Made by a program: the position numbers and the translations under genes. Shown here piece after piece: positions 8,898 through 18,087 of a stretch of DNA of 64,000 nt. Numbering within the stretch: position 1 is the first letter of the stretch; each line of letters starts with the position of its first letter. The notes beneath the pieces were generated by a model. That model had not been told where the DNA came from and did not search any database. It saw only the letters and a program-made list of their open reading frames with translations. The stretch is from the NCBI GenBank assembly GCA_021730635.1, contig JAJNNC010000002.1:1-64000 (forward strand), given 5' to 3'. The stretch is from Catalimonadaceae bacterium JC749. GTDB lineage: Bacteria > Bacteroidota > Bacteroidia > Cytophagales > Cyclobacteriaceae.

Positions 8898-9739
8898 GAA
8901 AGCTCACACGCATCGTACTGGCTTATTTTGTGTTCACCGGTCTTGGGTCGGTGGATGCTTTTGCACAACCCATAGAAACCATCAGGGTGCAGCAAGACCT
9001 TTATTTAGTAGGAGACAGAACCTATTCCTGTTTTTACCTCACAGAAGAGGGCGTTATTGTCATCGACCCTTTGGATTCGGTGCATGCAGCCGCTGCGATG
9101 GATGCGATCAAAAAGGTGACGGATAAACCTGTACAATACGTTTTTTACAGCCATAATCATTGGGATCACATCAGTGGAGGTCAGGTTTTTAAGGAGCAGG
9201 GCGCTACGGTTATCAGCCACGTTGAGGCAGCACACCACATCACCCCTAACCCCGCGGTGGTCTTGCCGGATAGCACCTGGCAGGGTGAGAAAGCTACTTT
9301 TACCTTGGGGGGAAAGACCCTGGAACTCTATTTTTACGGTCGAAATCATGGTGACGGCATGACCGTGTTTCGCTTTCCCGAATACAATGCTATTTTTATC
9401 GTTGACCTGGTCGTACCCGACAGAGTGCTGTATGCCTACCTGCCCGATGCTTCTCCCAAAGACTGGGTAGAGGATCTTAAGAAAATTCAGGCCTTGGCCT
9501 TCGATGCGGTTTATATGGCGCATGTACGGGCGGTAGGGGATCGCCGCGATGTGACGCGCATGCAGCAATACTTTGACGACCTCTATGCCGCTGTAGAAAA
9601 GGAATTGAACAACGGTACCCCTTTTTTTGACATCCCCACCACCGTAACATTGCCGCAGTACAAAAACCTCCGGAACTACGAGGAGTGGCTGCCAATGAAC
9701 GTATGGCGGATTCTGATGGAGAAAACGATCGGGCAATAA
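8894..9739 (+). CDS. Exported MBL-fold metallo-hydrolase
   Basis: 281 residues when started at the ATG that overlaps the stop of the reductase (ATGA, 8894). This start gives a clean signal peptide, hydrophobic residues ~8-20 ending in AFAQ; longer in-frame starts lie inside the previous gene. The zinc-binding core is SHNHWDH (H-x-H-x-D-H), with further ligands in HVEAAHH, GRNHGDG, an Asp near IVDLVVPD and a His in AHVRAVGD. This is the metallo-beta-lactamase fold of class B enzymes and related hydrolases. It should act in the periplasm; the substrate is unknown. Last gene of the operon. Confidence 0.9.
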   Translation: MRKLTRIVLAYFVFTGLGSVDAFAQPIETIRVQQDLYLVGDRTYSCFYLTEEGVIVIDPLDSVHAAAAMDAIKKVTDKPVQYVFYSHNHWDHISGGQVFKEQGATVISHVEAAHHITPNPAVVLPDSTWQGEKATFTLGGKTLELYFYGRNHGDGMTVFRFPEYNAIFIVDLVVPDRVLYAYLPDASPKDWVEDLKKIQALAFDAVYMAHVRAVGDRRDVTRMQQYFDDLYAAVEKELNNGTPFFDIPTTVTLPQYKNLRNYEEWLPMNVWRILMEKTIGQ

Positions 9740-9814
9740 TATCGCCTATGGCCGGCAGCCAGTAAGAAAAGCCGGAGTGTGGCAACCTCAGGCATTTTCG
9801 CTGGGTAGGATCAA

Positions 9815-10285
9815 TTATTTCAAAGTATCAAAAGCATAGCGGGCATCGCTCCAGAAAGCATCCAGTGCCATCAGACGTGGTTTGAAAAAGGAGATCAGCC
9901 GAGGCCAGTCGTCCTGATTGAATATATTGACGGGAGCATATTCTTTGTAGATGCGGCTGATGGTCTGTCCATGTTCATTGTCTGTGTGTAGCTGCCATTC
10001 CCACGTTTCTCCCAGATGCTGGTGCAACATAGGTTTCAGTTCCATAAACTGCTGAAAAAACAACTCCTGAATCTCCGGGTCAGGATGGGTGAGCTCTATG
10101 GCGATTATCGCTGTTTTTTTATCGGCCCGCATCCTGAAATACACATCTTTGAGTCCTGTTTTGTAATTAGTCCAGTTGTTTTTCAGGCCTTCCGCAAAAG
10201 GATGGAGCACCATATACTGCCCAAAGGCTGTCCAAAAAGCCTGACGGAGTTGTGAAGCTTGTTCTTTCGTATACATCGTATTCAA
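9815..10285 (-). CDS. DUF4268-family protein
   Basis: 156 residues. The AFWTAFGQYM start, the LKDVYFRMRADKKTAIIAIEL strand region and WEWQLHTDNEHGQTISRIYK match the small DUF4268 proteins common in Bacteroidota. The fold is related to nuclease-like domains in some relatives, but no catalytic motif is evident and the role is unknown. It is convergent with the MBL operon and divergent from the propeller kinase. Confidence 0.8.
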   Translation of the reverse strand: MNTMYTKEQASQLRQAFWTAFGQYMVLHPFAEGLKNNWTNYKTGLKDVYFRMRADKKTAIIAIELTHPDPEIQELFFQQFMELKPMLHQHLGETWEWQLHTDNEHGQTISRIYKEYAPVNIFNQDDWPRLISFFKPRLMALDAFWSDARYAFDTLK

Positions 10286-10377
10286 AAGCTATTGAAAATA
10301 CTTTATATTACAAGGCAAATATTTTATTTGAAATTAAGAGTTATCCGTATATTAATGGTCTCTATGATCTTGTGTGG

Positions 10378-13300
10378 ATGAGTATATCTTTAAAAATTAG
10401 TACTTTTCTGCTCAGCTTTCACTTGACAGTTCAGCTGTGCTTTCTTTTACTATTATCCTCTCTGACCACTGTCTCCGTAGCTCAACCGATTGTACATTTT
10501 AAAACCTATGATGTAACGGATGGTTTGTCCCATAATTATGTCCGGAGTGTCTTGCAGGATTCAGAAGGGTTTATATGGGTAGCGACTGAAGACGGGCTCA
10601 ATAAGTTCAATAGCTATACTTTTAAAGTATATAAACATGTTCCCGACGATAGCAGCAGTCTTACCAACCATCCTGTGATGACTTTGGAAGAAGACAAAAA
10701 TCACAATATCTGGATAGGGACCTGGGGAGGGGGTATTTTTATTTACAACAGGGCCCTGGACAATTTCAGACGCCTCCAGCATATAGATCATAGAGAGGAA
10801 AGCAGGCAGCTTAGCTCTAATTTTATCTATGATTTATTCAGCGATTCCAAAGGGAATATGTGGGTAGGTACGGGAGGAAGAGGGGTGGATCGTATCAGTC
10901 TGGATGCAGACACCTTCACCCATTTCAGGCATGATGCTGAGAACCCCCAGAGCCTGAGCCACAATAGGGTCAATAGCATTACAGAAGATGAAGAAGGTAC
11001 GCTGTGGATGAGCACTTTTGGTGGAGGGCTCAATCGCTTTTATCCGGAAACCGGAACCTTCGAGCATTACGGGCATCAGGAAGGCAACCCCCAGAGCCTG
11101 AGTCATAATGATGCTACCTGTGTGTTTTATGATAGTCAACAAAGGCTATGGGTAGGCACCTGGGATAATGGTTTGAACATGATGGAAAAAAATTCAGGCA
11201 CATTTACCCACTTCCAGCACGATCCGGATCAACCCCATAGTATTGGCAACAATCAGGTCTGGACTATCATGGAAACCCCGGACAAAGGTCTATGGATAGG
11301 CACTGATAACGGATTGTCGTTGTATAACGAAAAGGAAAATAATTTCTATGTATACAGAAACAATCCCTTTGACCCAAAGAGTATAGTAGCCAATTCTATT
11401 AAGAGCTTATACAAAGACAAGCAGGGGCGCTTATGGGCAGGTACGGTCAATGCCGGGATGAGTATGTTTGACAAGCACTTTATCCGGATACAGCATTATT
11501 ACACCAAGCTGAATGAGAACTCTCTTTCCTTCAATGATGTCAGTGCCTTTTTACAACTTCCGGATGGAGATGTGTTGGTAGGTACAGACGGTGGAGGGCT
11601 CAGTTTGCTGGATATGTCTACCGGTTATTTTTCTCAATTCAGACATGATCCTGACAATCCGCAAAGTCTGGGAAGTGATAAGGTCAAGGCTATGTTGCAA
11701 GACAGTCAGGGGAATATCTGGATAGGTTTCTGGGGAGGCGGACTTGACTACTTCGACCAACGGCAGCGGACCTTCAGACATTATAGAAAGAATACCAGAT
11801 CACCGGATGCCGGTCTCAACAGCGACAATATCATTTCTCTGGCCGAAGACCAGGACGGCTATCTCTGGCTGGCTACGTATGGAGGCGGTCTCAACAAATT
11901 TGATCCGGACAAGCAATCTTTTACAACCTATATACAGCAGGCGGATAATCCTCAAAGTCTGAGTGACAGGCAAATCTGGACTGTCTTGGTAGATCATGAA
12001 AACAATGTATGGGCGGGTACCAGCAACGGCCGGTTGGATTTGCTGGATAGAGATAAGGATCATTTTATCCATGTGATTCCCCAACCGCTGGGAGAGAGCA
12101 GGCATGCTGTCCAGGTTTTGTTTGAAGATTCTCAGCATAGAATATGGCTGGGTTTGGAAGGGGGTGGGCTGAAACTACTGGATAAGGCTACCAGAACTTT
12201 TCAGACTTTCACCACTGAGCAGGGATTGCCCAGCAATAATATCAACGCCATAGAAGAGGCTGAAGACGGATGCCTTTGGCTCAGCACGAACAACGGCCTG
12301 GCCCGCTTCGATCCACAGACCGGACAGTGTGAGAATTTTGATGTGGGAGATGGATTGCAGGGGCTACATTTTAACAGACAGGCATCAGGTAAACTGACCT
12401 CAGGAGCCTTGTTGTTTGGAGGGGTCAACGGTTTTAATATGTTTCATCCCGACAGTCTGAAAGATATGTCGCTGGCTGCCCCTATTGCCTTTACCGACTT
12501 TCAGATTTTTAATAAACCGGTTCCCGTCAGGGCAGAAGACTCGCCTTTAAAAATGCAGATCAATCAGGCAAAGTCCCTTACTTTGTCTTATAAACATTCG
12601 GTGTTCAGTCTGGAATACGCCGCATTGAATTATACCACTCCTGGAAAGATACGGTATCGATACAGGCTCAAAAATTTCGTGGATGAAAGCTGGCAGGAGG
12701 CTGGCAGGGAAAGGAAAGTGACTTATACCAACCTGAAGCCGGGAAACTATTTGTTTGAAGTGGCCATTGTTTCCGGAAATGAAAATCTGGAACCGGTACG
12801 TACCCTTTCTATCACTGTGATCCCGCCCTGGTGGCAGACCTGGTGGGCCCGGCTGCTGGCAGGCTTACTTTTCTGTACAGTACTGGTAACTGTTTATCGC
12901 TTGAGATTGCGCAACATCAAAAAAACCAATAAAAGACTCGAAGAAGAAGTGGCAGAACGTACCCTTAAATTGCAACAGGCCAACGATTCGTTGAGAGCCA
13001 TGAATTTGGTGGTTCATGAGAAAAATGAAGAAATTCAGGCACAGGCTGAGGAACTGGCAGAGTCTAATGAAGAAATCAGATCTATCAATCAGCAGCTGGA
13101 GGAAAGAGTCAACCTGCGGACATCCGACCTGAAAAAGTCTAATGAGGAACTGGACAACTTTGTATACCGTGTATCCCACGATATTCGGGCACCTTTATCG
13201 TCGTTGCTGGGGCTCATGTCGTTAATAGAGGATGAGACAGATCCGGATCAGTTAAAAATGTATCTCAAGATGGCTACCACCAGTATCAATAAACTGGATG

Positions 13301-13839
13301 ACTTCGTGAAAGATATCTTGAACTACTCTAGAAATTCGCGCATGCAGATCACACAGGAGGAGGTTGATTTTCCTGAGTTGCTGGATAATGTGCTGGAGGA
13401 ATTAAAATACATGGACAATGCGCATCGCCTTCGGATTATACGAGAATTGCATATAGAAAATCCTTATTATAGTGATCCCAGGCGGTTGCATATCATCTTT
13501 CGCAATTTGTTCTCCAATGCTATCAAATATCAGAATATGCGGGAGCCTTGTCCTTTTGTGAAGGTAACTATCACTACCGGCGAGCAGGAAGTGATGCTCG
13601 TGGTAGAGGATAATGGCGTAGGCATTCCATCTCCTCAAATTGATAAGGTCTTTAATATGTTTTATAGAGGGAGCGAACTTTCTAATGGTTCCGGTATTGG
13701 CCTGTACATCGTTAAAGAAACCATTGAAAAACTGGGCGGTCGTATTCAACTGCAGTCTCAACCGGGAGAGGGTACGCAGTTTACCATCGTCTTACCACAA
13801 ACACAACCAGAAGAACAGCCGGATACGGTTGGTCTGTAA
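10378..13839 (+). CDS. Beta-propeller/Y_Y_Y sensor histidine kinase, no receiver or HTH domain
   Basis: 1153 residues from the ATG at 10378. A longer frame starts at 10252 but would lie over the divergent gene and lacks a signal peptide; 10378 gives one (to about SVAQP). Residues ~40-710 hold more than a dozen Reg_prop propeller strands (repeated DSQGNIWIG/GTWGGGL forms), ~730-810 the Y_Y_Y domain, ~822-842 a transmembrane helix, ~850-925 a coiled coil. The HisKA H-box VSHDIRAPLSSL has the phospho-acceptor His934, and the ATPase has FRNLFSNAIKYQ, DNGVGIP and GSGIGLYIVKE. It is built like hybrid two-component carbohydrate sensors but stops after the kinase. No response regulator is adjacent. 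Confidence 0.94.
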   Translation: MSISLKISTFLLSFHLTVQLCFLLLLSSLTTVSVAQPIVHFKTYDVTDGLSHNYVRSVLQDSEGFIWVATEDGLNKFNSYTFKVYKHVPDDSSSLTNHPVMTLEEDKNHNIWIGTWGGGIFIYNRALDNFRRLQHIDHREESRQLSSNFIYDLFSDSKGNMWVGTGGRGVDRISLDADTFTHFRHDAENPQSLSHNRVNSITEDEEGTLWMSTFGGGLNRFYPETGTFEHYGHQEGNPQSLSHNDATCVFYDSQQRLWVGTWDNGLNMMEKNSGTFTHFQHDPDQPHSIGNNQVWTIMETPDKGLWIGTDNGLSLYNEKENNFYVYRNNPFDPKSIVANSIKSLYKDKQGRLWAGTVNAGMSMFDKHFIRIQHYYTKLNENSLSFNDVSAFLQLPDGDVLVGTDGGGLSLLDMSTGYFSQFRHDPDNPQSLGSDKVKAMLQDSQGNIWIGFWGGGLDYFDQRQRTFRHYRKNTRSPDAGLNSDNIISLAEDQDGYLWLATYGGGLNKFDPDKQSFTTYIQQADNPQSLSDRQIWTVLVDHENNVWAGTSNGRLDLLDRDKDHFIHVIPQPLGESRHAVQVLFEDSQHRIWLGLEGGGLKLLDKATRTFQTFTTEQGLPSNNINAIEEAEDGCLWLSTNNGLARFDPQTGQCENFDVGDGLQGLHFNRQASGKLTSGALLFGGVNGFNMFHPDSLKDMSLAAPIAFTDFQIFNKPVPVRAEDSPLKMQINQAKSLTLSYKHSVFSLEYAALNYTTPGKIRYRYRLKNFVDESWQEAGRERKVTYTNLKPGNYLFEVAIVSGNENLEPVRTLSITVIPPWWQTWWARLLAGLLFCTVLVTVYRLRLRNIKKTNKRLEEEVAERTLKLQQANDSLRAMNLVVHEKNEEIQAQAEELAESNEEIRSINQQLEERVNLRTSDLKKSNEELDNFVYRVSHDIRAPLSSLLGLMSLIEDETDPDQLKMYLKMATTSINKLDDFVKDILNYSRNSRMQITQEEVDFPELLDNVLEELKYMDNAHRLRIIRELHIENPYYSDPRRLHIIFRNLFSNAIKYQNMREPCPFVKVTITTGEQEVMLVVEDNGVGIPSPQIDKVFNMFYRGSELSNGSGIGLYIVKETIEKLGGRIQLQSQPGEGTQFTIVLPQTQPEEQPDTVGL

Positions 13840-13868
13840 TCTAATTTTCATGTTAAGTGTAAAAGGTT

Positions 13869-14663
13869 ATGAAAACACCCTTTTTTTTGCTGGAAGTTTT
13901 TAATGAACCCTCCCTTCGCTTCAAAGGAAATACTGCGGCGGTTGTATGGCTAACCCATCCCTGGAAAGAGGATACCATGCAGGCGGTAGCCGCAGATTTC
14001 AACCAGCCGGCAACAACCTTTCTCTGGCCTTCTTCCCGTATCAATGCTTTTCAGGTACGTTGGTTTGCACCCGACGGAGAGATTGGCCTGTGTGGTCATG
14101 GCTCTCTGGCAGCCATTGTCTTCCTTTCAAGCTTCCAGGATATGCAGGGGGCTATCACACTCATTTACCGCGATGGGCAAATTCAGGGAGCCATGCATGC
14201 CGAAAATACGGCTTCTATCTCTTTGGACCCCATTCCGGTGGTGGCAGAAGAAAAGGTTCCTGAAACCTTGCCGGAAGCGTTAGGGGTTCCTGTCAAAGGA
14301 TACTTCTCCACGGATAATAAACATATTGTCTTGGTGGAGAATGAGGAGGTGCTTCAGAAGATGCAGCCTGATTTTGCCAGGCTCCGAACACTTCCCACTT
14401 TTGGCTATGCCGTCACGGCACCCGGAGATACTGTGGATTTTGTCAGCCGTACGCTGGTGCCACACGTACAGCAACTGGAAGACCATGCTACGGGCTCTTC
14501 GCATGCGGCACTGGCGCCTTTCTGGGGAAAAAGGCTGGAAAAAGACCGGATGGTCGCCCACCAGCTGAGTCGCCGTGGCGGAAAGTTTATTTGTACCCTG
14601 GAAAAAGATCAGGTAAAGCTCAGCGGTACCTTTGCCCTCCTGGCTAAAGGGGAGCTTTTCTAA
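13869..14663 (+). CDS. PhzF-family isomerase-like protein lacking the usual catalytic Glu
   Basis: 264 residues, the family length. The two-domain PhzF fold is recognisable: GNTAAVVWL, then FAPDGEIGLCGHGSLAA (the CGH motif) and LEDHATGSSHAALAPFW (the EDxxTGS.H motif). In the first half the conserved MQAIA-x-x-MNLSE[ST]TF block reads MQAVAADFNQPATTFL, so the proton-transferring Glu (Glu45 in PhzF) is Ala48 here. Fold and the second half-site are intact, so the protein may bind a ligand or catalyse a different reaction. It starts 29 bp after the propeller kinase and may be co-transcribed. Confidence 0.9.
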   Translation: MKTPFFLLEVFNEPSLRFKGNTAAVVWLTHPWKEDTMQAVAADFNQPATTFLWPSSRINAFQVRWFAPDGEIGLCGHGSLAAIVFLSSFQDMQGAITLIYRDGQIQGAMHAENTASISLDPIPVVAEEKVPETLPEALGVPVKGYFSTDNKHIVLVENEEVLQKMQPDFARLRTLPTFGYAVTAPGDTVDFVSRTLVPHVQQLEDHATGSSHAALAPFWGKRLEKDRMVAHQLSRRGGKFICTLEKDQVKLSGTFALLAKGELF

Positions 14664-14866
14664 AAAGCCTTGTGCCCTTTCCTGTGTGAGCGATGAAGCC
14701 CTTGTGTGGCAAAAAAGTTAATGTGATGGAGATAAAGGTAAGGGCCACTATTACGAAAAGCATGAGTCTTATCCGGATGATAATCTTCTTCTAAGGCCGC
14801 TTGCTGCTTTCCTGATAATTTTATTGTCCGTATTTTCCCATTCGGGACTTACAGCATATTTTGATA

Positions 14867-14874
14867 TAATTTTG
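14867..14874 (+). promoter_or_regulatory. Candidate -7 promoter box upstream of the RraA-like gene
   Basis: TAATTTTG fits TAnnTTTG and lies 29 bp before the start codon in a 240-bp intergenic region. I see no clear -33 element. Confidence 0.3.
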
Positions 14875-14903
14875 TCCAATTACTTAATATAACAACCAAC
14901 ACT

Positions 14904-15839
14904 ATGATAAAGAGAATTTTAATGTTATTAACCCTCACCTTTATGGGATGCCTTTGGGTGCAGGCCCAGCAAATAGGGGCTTCTCCTGAATATGTGAAAG
15001 CACTAACCGCTAACTGGAAAGGAGAACGATTGCCGGATGGACGGCCCAAAGTACCTGATATCATCCTGGAGCGTTTACAAAAAGTTACCCTGGAGCAAGC
15101 TTGGGGTTATTTGATGCGCAGAGGATACAACAACCAGGTGGAAAACGAGTGGATAATCCTCCAACCTGATCAGGTGATGACAGGGCGGGTGGTCACTGCT
15201 CAGTTTATGCCTACCAGACCAGATCTGGACAGCCTGGTCAGAGCACAAGGTAAAGCTGAAGGCCGTTCTCAGAAAGGTGGCATCAATACCTGGCCTATTG
15301 ATGTACTGACTGCCGGTGATATCTATGTGGCAGATGGATACGGTAAGGTAGTAGATGGGACCCTGATTGGCTCAAGCCTGGGGAATGCTATTTATGGTAA
15401 AACCGGAAAGGGTGTTATATTTTATGGTTCTGTAAGAGATATGCAGGAGCTGGCAGAAACGGAAGGGTTTAATGCCTGGGTCAAAGGGCAGCACCCCTCT
15501 GCAATCAAAGATATGACACCTACTTCTATCAATGCGCCTATCCGTATCGGAACTGTTACCGTATTTCCCGGTGATGTGGTGCTGGCGAATAAATATGGCA
15601 CCGTGTTTATCCCGGCTCACCTGGTAGAAGATCTTGTGTCTTCTTCTGAAATGACTGCTTTACGTGACGAATTTGAAAGGTTGCGCCTTCAGGAGAATAA
15701 GTATTTAGCAGGGGAAATTCATGGGAGTTGGACAGAAGCCATCAAAGAAGATTTTAGAAATTGGGTAGACAATTATCCGGAGGAGTTGGCTATTACAAAG
15801 CAAGATGTAGATGCCTATCTGGCCAGACAAGATCACTGA
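14904..15839 (+). CDS. Exported RraA-family protein (HMG/CHA aldolase-like)
   Basis: 311 residues with an N-terminal signal peptide (hydrophobic residues 6-20, cleavage after VQAQ). The central region GDIYVADGYGKVVDGTLIGS followed by GVIFYGSVRDMQE is the RraA core, including the G-x-V-R-D segment that supplies the Arg/Asp of the metal-dependent HMG aldolases; GTVTVFPGDVVLANKYGTVFIP is the second conserved strand pair. E. coli RraA is only ~160 residues and cytoplasmic, so this is an extended secreted member more likely to be an aldolase-type enzyme than an RNase E regulator. Monocistronic, followed by a terminator. Confidence 0.87.
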   Translation: MIKRILMLLTLTFMGCLWVQAQQIGASPEYVKALTANWKGERLPDGRPKVPDIILERLQKVTLEQAWGYLMRRGYNNQVENEWIILQPDQVMTGRVVTAQFMPTRPDLDSLVRAQGKAEGRSQKGGINTWPIDVLTAGDIYVADGYGKVVDGTLIGSSLGNAIYGKTGKGVIFYGSVRDMQELAETEGFNAWVKGQHPSAIKDMTPTSINAPIRIGTVTVFPGDVVLANKYGTVFIPAHLVEDLVSSSEMTALRDEFERLRLQENKYLAGEIHGSWTEAIKEDFRNWVDNYPEELAITKQDVDAYLARQDH

Positions 15840-15863
15840 TAATATCTTTCTGCGGGGAGTACA

Positions 15864-15893
15864 AAAAAAGCCGTGTAGTGGTCACGGTTTTTA
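15864..15893 (+). terminator. Rho-independent terminator after the RraA-like gene
   Basis: CCGTG (15871-15875) and CACGG (15883-15887) form a stem over a 7-nt loop, with A-rich sequence before and TTTTTATT after. It lies between convergent genes and could work in both directions. Confidence 0.65.
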
Positions 15894-15966
15894 TTACTAG
15901 TAGCCCAATGGAGTAGGCGGAAAGCCTGCCTGTCGCATTAATGATGAGAGGGTGTCACATCACTGC

Positions 15967-18087
15967 TTATTTTTTTGTTCCCGCTTGGTTATTATCTTCT
16001 TTGTCCTCATAATCCGGTTCCTCCGGCGTGGGCATGTAATTCTTCCACGCCACATGGGTCAGGTCAAACTTATGGGAAGCCTCATAGACAGTGGCCCAGT
16101 AGGTTGGGTCCTGAAATCCGGCGAAATGCCCGCTTCTGGAGAATGTCTTTTTTGGTGGAATGCCATGAATACGCATCCCCGACTTCGTAATGGGTCCGTC
16201 TCCCGCCGCACTGAGAGAGCCAGCGAGCGGAGCGCCAAAGGGTGGCGTAACGGCGAGCATATCAAACTGAAGATCGAAGCTGACATCTGCCTCTGTTTCC
16301 TGGTTCTCCAGTTCGGCATTGTATTCCCATCCGCCATCGTGACGGCAAACAAAAGTAGCCCATAAACATACCAGGGGCTTCATGCTCGATGACTGGTTGC
16401 TGAGCCGCTTTAGCGGTGCACCCAGATAAAAGGCACGCACATTGGGGATAGGCACCTGAGCCGCGCTGGACCGGGACATATGGTCGCAGATAAACTGGAC
16501 TGCGTAAATGATCTCTTTGGTTGTCAGACCCCGCCAGAGAAACACATGCTTGCCGATCGGATCGACCACCCCCTGGCCGAGGAGCTGTACCTGAAGCGGT
16601 TGCCCTCCAAATGAATAGATAGATACCAGTGCGCCGGGAATAGCTTCAACCCTGACGGAGCGATTCCCTTCCACCAGTGGCTCGGAAATCTGCGGAGGCC
16701 CCACGTCGGGTGTAGGTTGCACCCAGTGACCCGGAGATCGTTTCCAGCTTGTATCACCACATGACAAGGAGGCCACCCAAACCTCCTGACCTGACACCAG
16801 ATAGGGCGACACGTAAATACGCATCGATCCCCTGCTATAAATCTGATCGCTGATAGGGCCCGGCCCCGTACTTTTGTTGGCCCACACCTGCAGCCAGGTA
16901 CCCGGTCTGGCGCGTACGCGTACCGCTCGGGCACATCCATACAGAGGTTCTTCAAGGTCTGGCGGAAAATAAGGGCCACTTGAAGTAGCTACCTGAATGC
17001 TGGCAGGATCACTTTTGAGCCCACACCTTTCCTGAACGATCGTCACGGTGCCTCCGGCGGCGAGCTTGGTAATGCGAAATACGAAACTGGTGGCGTCTTG
17101 CGGCACCATAGCAAGGTAATCGTCTCCCATAAATGAAACAGTAACGATCGCACCAGGCTCCAGATTGGAGGCGTAAATATCAACCGAATCCTGGCAGGGT
17201 GGATATAGCACGGGCGTTACCGGCTTATGTGCCGGTTCTACCTTCACCACCAATGGGTCAGAAGGTAGCCACTCCTGGCATCCCAAGAGCGCCTGGGTAA
17301 TCTCGAGCTTATCTCCGGCAGCGGACAAAGGTTTGGTCAGGTCAAATCTCAACCGGTCAAGGTCAAAGATAGCCACTTCCTGGGTACCGTCAGAGGCACG
17401 CACAATGGATACGTCTGCGCCGTCGATAATTCCGCCGATATGAACAGCATAATCGCATCCTTTGGGGGGTGCTGCCGTAAGCAGCGGTATGGGTAGTTTG
17501 GTGCCCATAGGTACAGGCACCTGATCAGCGGTAACAGTGGTCTGCTTCGCCGGGCCACTCAATGGGGAGAATCCAGGGGGTGCCTCCTGCCAGGTGGTGA
17601 GGTTTCCACTGGGGCCTATAAGGGTTCCGCTTATCAACGTCATCCGGGCATCTCCACTCACGGAGGCACGCCCAGTGGCAACCACCTGGCCCGAGGAGGT
17701 AGCGGTGACTTGCGCTCCTGGTACAGCACCCGCCACCCAGACCCCCCGCCCACAGGGGTAAAGATGCGTGCGAAAAGTAAGTGGCGATAATGCTGCATGT
17801 TGAGCGGGAGCGGCTGCTACCGGCATCGCCAGATGACTGGGTGTGGTCATGCTGGTGTCGCTGCCCAGCGTCTGGAAGACGACGATTAAATCTTGTGGCT
17901 GCAGTTTCTCGCCGGATAATAACGGGACATGGTCTGTTCCTCCATGAGCAGTGCTTTTTCCTACTGTGCGCGGAGAAGGACCCATTGAGGACACGACGAT
18001 TGTCGCACCTGGCAGACAACCTTCGATGATGAAACTGTCCGACCATTCCGTCAGCGGACCACGGACAAGGGGTGTGCATAGTGCCAT
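15967..18087 (-). CDS. GC-rich multi-domain Ig-like repeat protein of unknown function
   Basis: 706 residues without a signal peptide or membrane segment. About six repeats of ~85-95 residues share a V-x-V-x-x-x-x-PGA-x-V-x-V pattern, for example VWVAGAVPGAQVTATSSG, VDIYASNLEPGAIVTVSFMG, VRVRARPGTWLQVWAN and VRVEAIPGALVSIYSFGG. Each is often preceded by a Cys and followed by C-x-x-x-x-SDP: an Ig/FnIII-like beta-sandwich array. A distinct C-terminal domain (~residues 560-706) ends in an acidic tail. The coding DNA is much richer in GC (sample lines 52-70%) than its neighbours (~33-42%), suggesting transfer. The frame is closed by a stop at 18139-18141 with no earlier ATG, which fixes the start. 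No partner gene is next to it. Confidence 0.75.
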   Translation of the reverse strand: MALCTPLVRGPLTEWSDSFIIEGCLPGATIVVSSMGPSPRTVGKSTAHGGTDHVPLLSGEKLQPQDLIVVFQTLGSDTSMTTPSHLAMPVAAAPAQHAALSPLTFRTHLYPCGRGVWVAGAVPGAQVTATSSGQVVATGRASVSGDARMTLISGTLIGPSGNLTTWQEAPPGFSPLSGPAKQTTVTADQVPVPMGTKLPIPLLTAAPPKGCDYAVHIGGIIDGADVSIVRASDGTQEVAIFDLDRLRFDLTKPLSAAGDKLEITQALLGCQEWLPSDPLVVKVEPAHKPVTPVLYPPCQDSVDIYASNLEPGAIVTVSFMGDDYLAMVPQDATSFVFRITKLAAGGTVTIVQERCGLKSDPASIQVATSSGPYFPPDLEEPLYGCARAVRVRARPGTWLQVWANKSTGPGPISDQIYSRGSMRIYVSPYLVSGQEVWVASLSCGDTSWKRSPGHWVQPTPDVGPPQISEPLVEGNRSVRVEAIPGALVSIYSFGGQPLQVQLLGQGVVDPIGKHVFLWRGLTTKEIIYAVQFICDHMSRSSAAQVPIPNVRAFYLGAPLKRLSNQSSSMKPLVCLWATFVCRHDGGWEYNAELENQETEADVSFDLQFDMLAVTPPFGAPLAGSLSAAGDGPITKSGMRIHGIPPKKTFSRSGHFAGFQDPTYWATVYEASHKFDLTHVAWKNYMPTPEEPDYEDKEDNNQAGTKK

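Noticed and set aside
9005-9736. Minus-strand frame of 243 codons opposite the MBL hydrolase
   Set aside because: Antisense of a gene with a full metal-binding motif set; no independent support.
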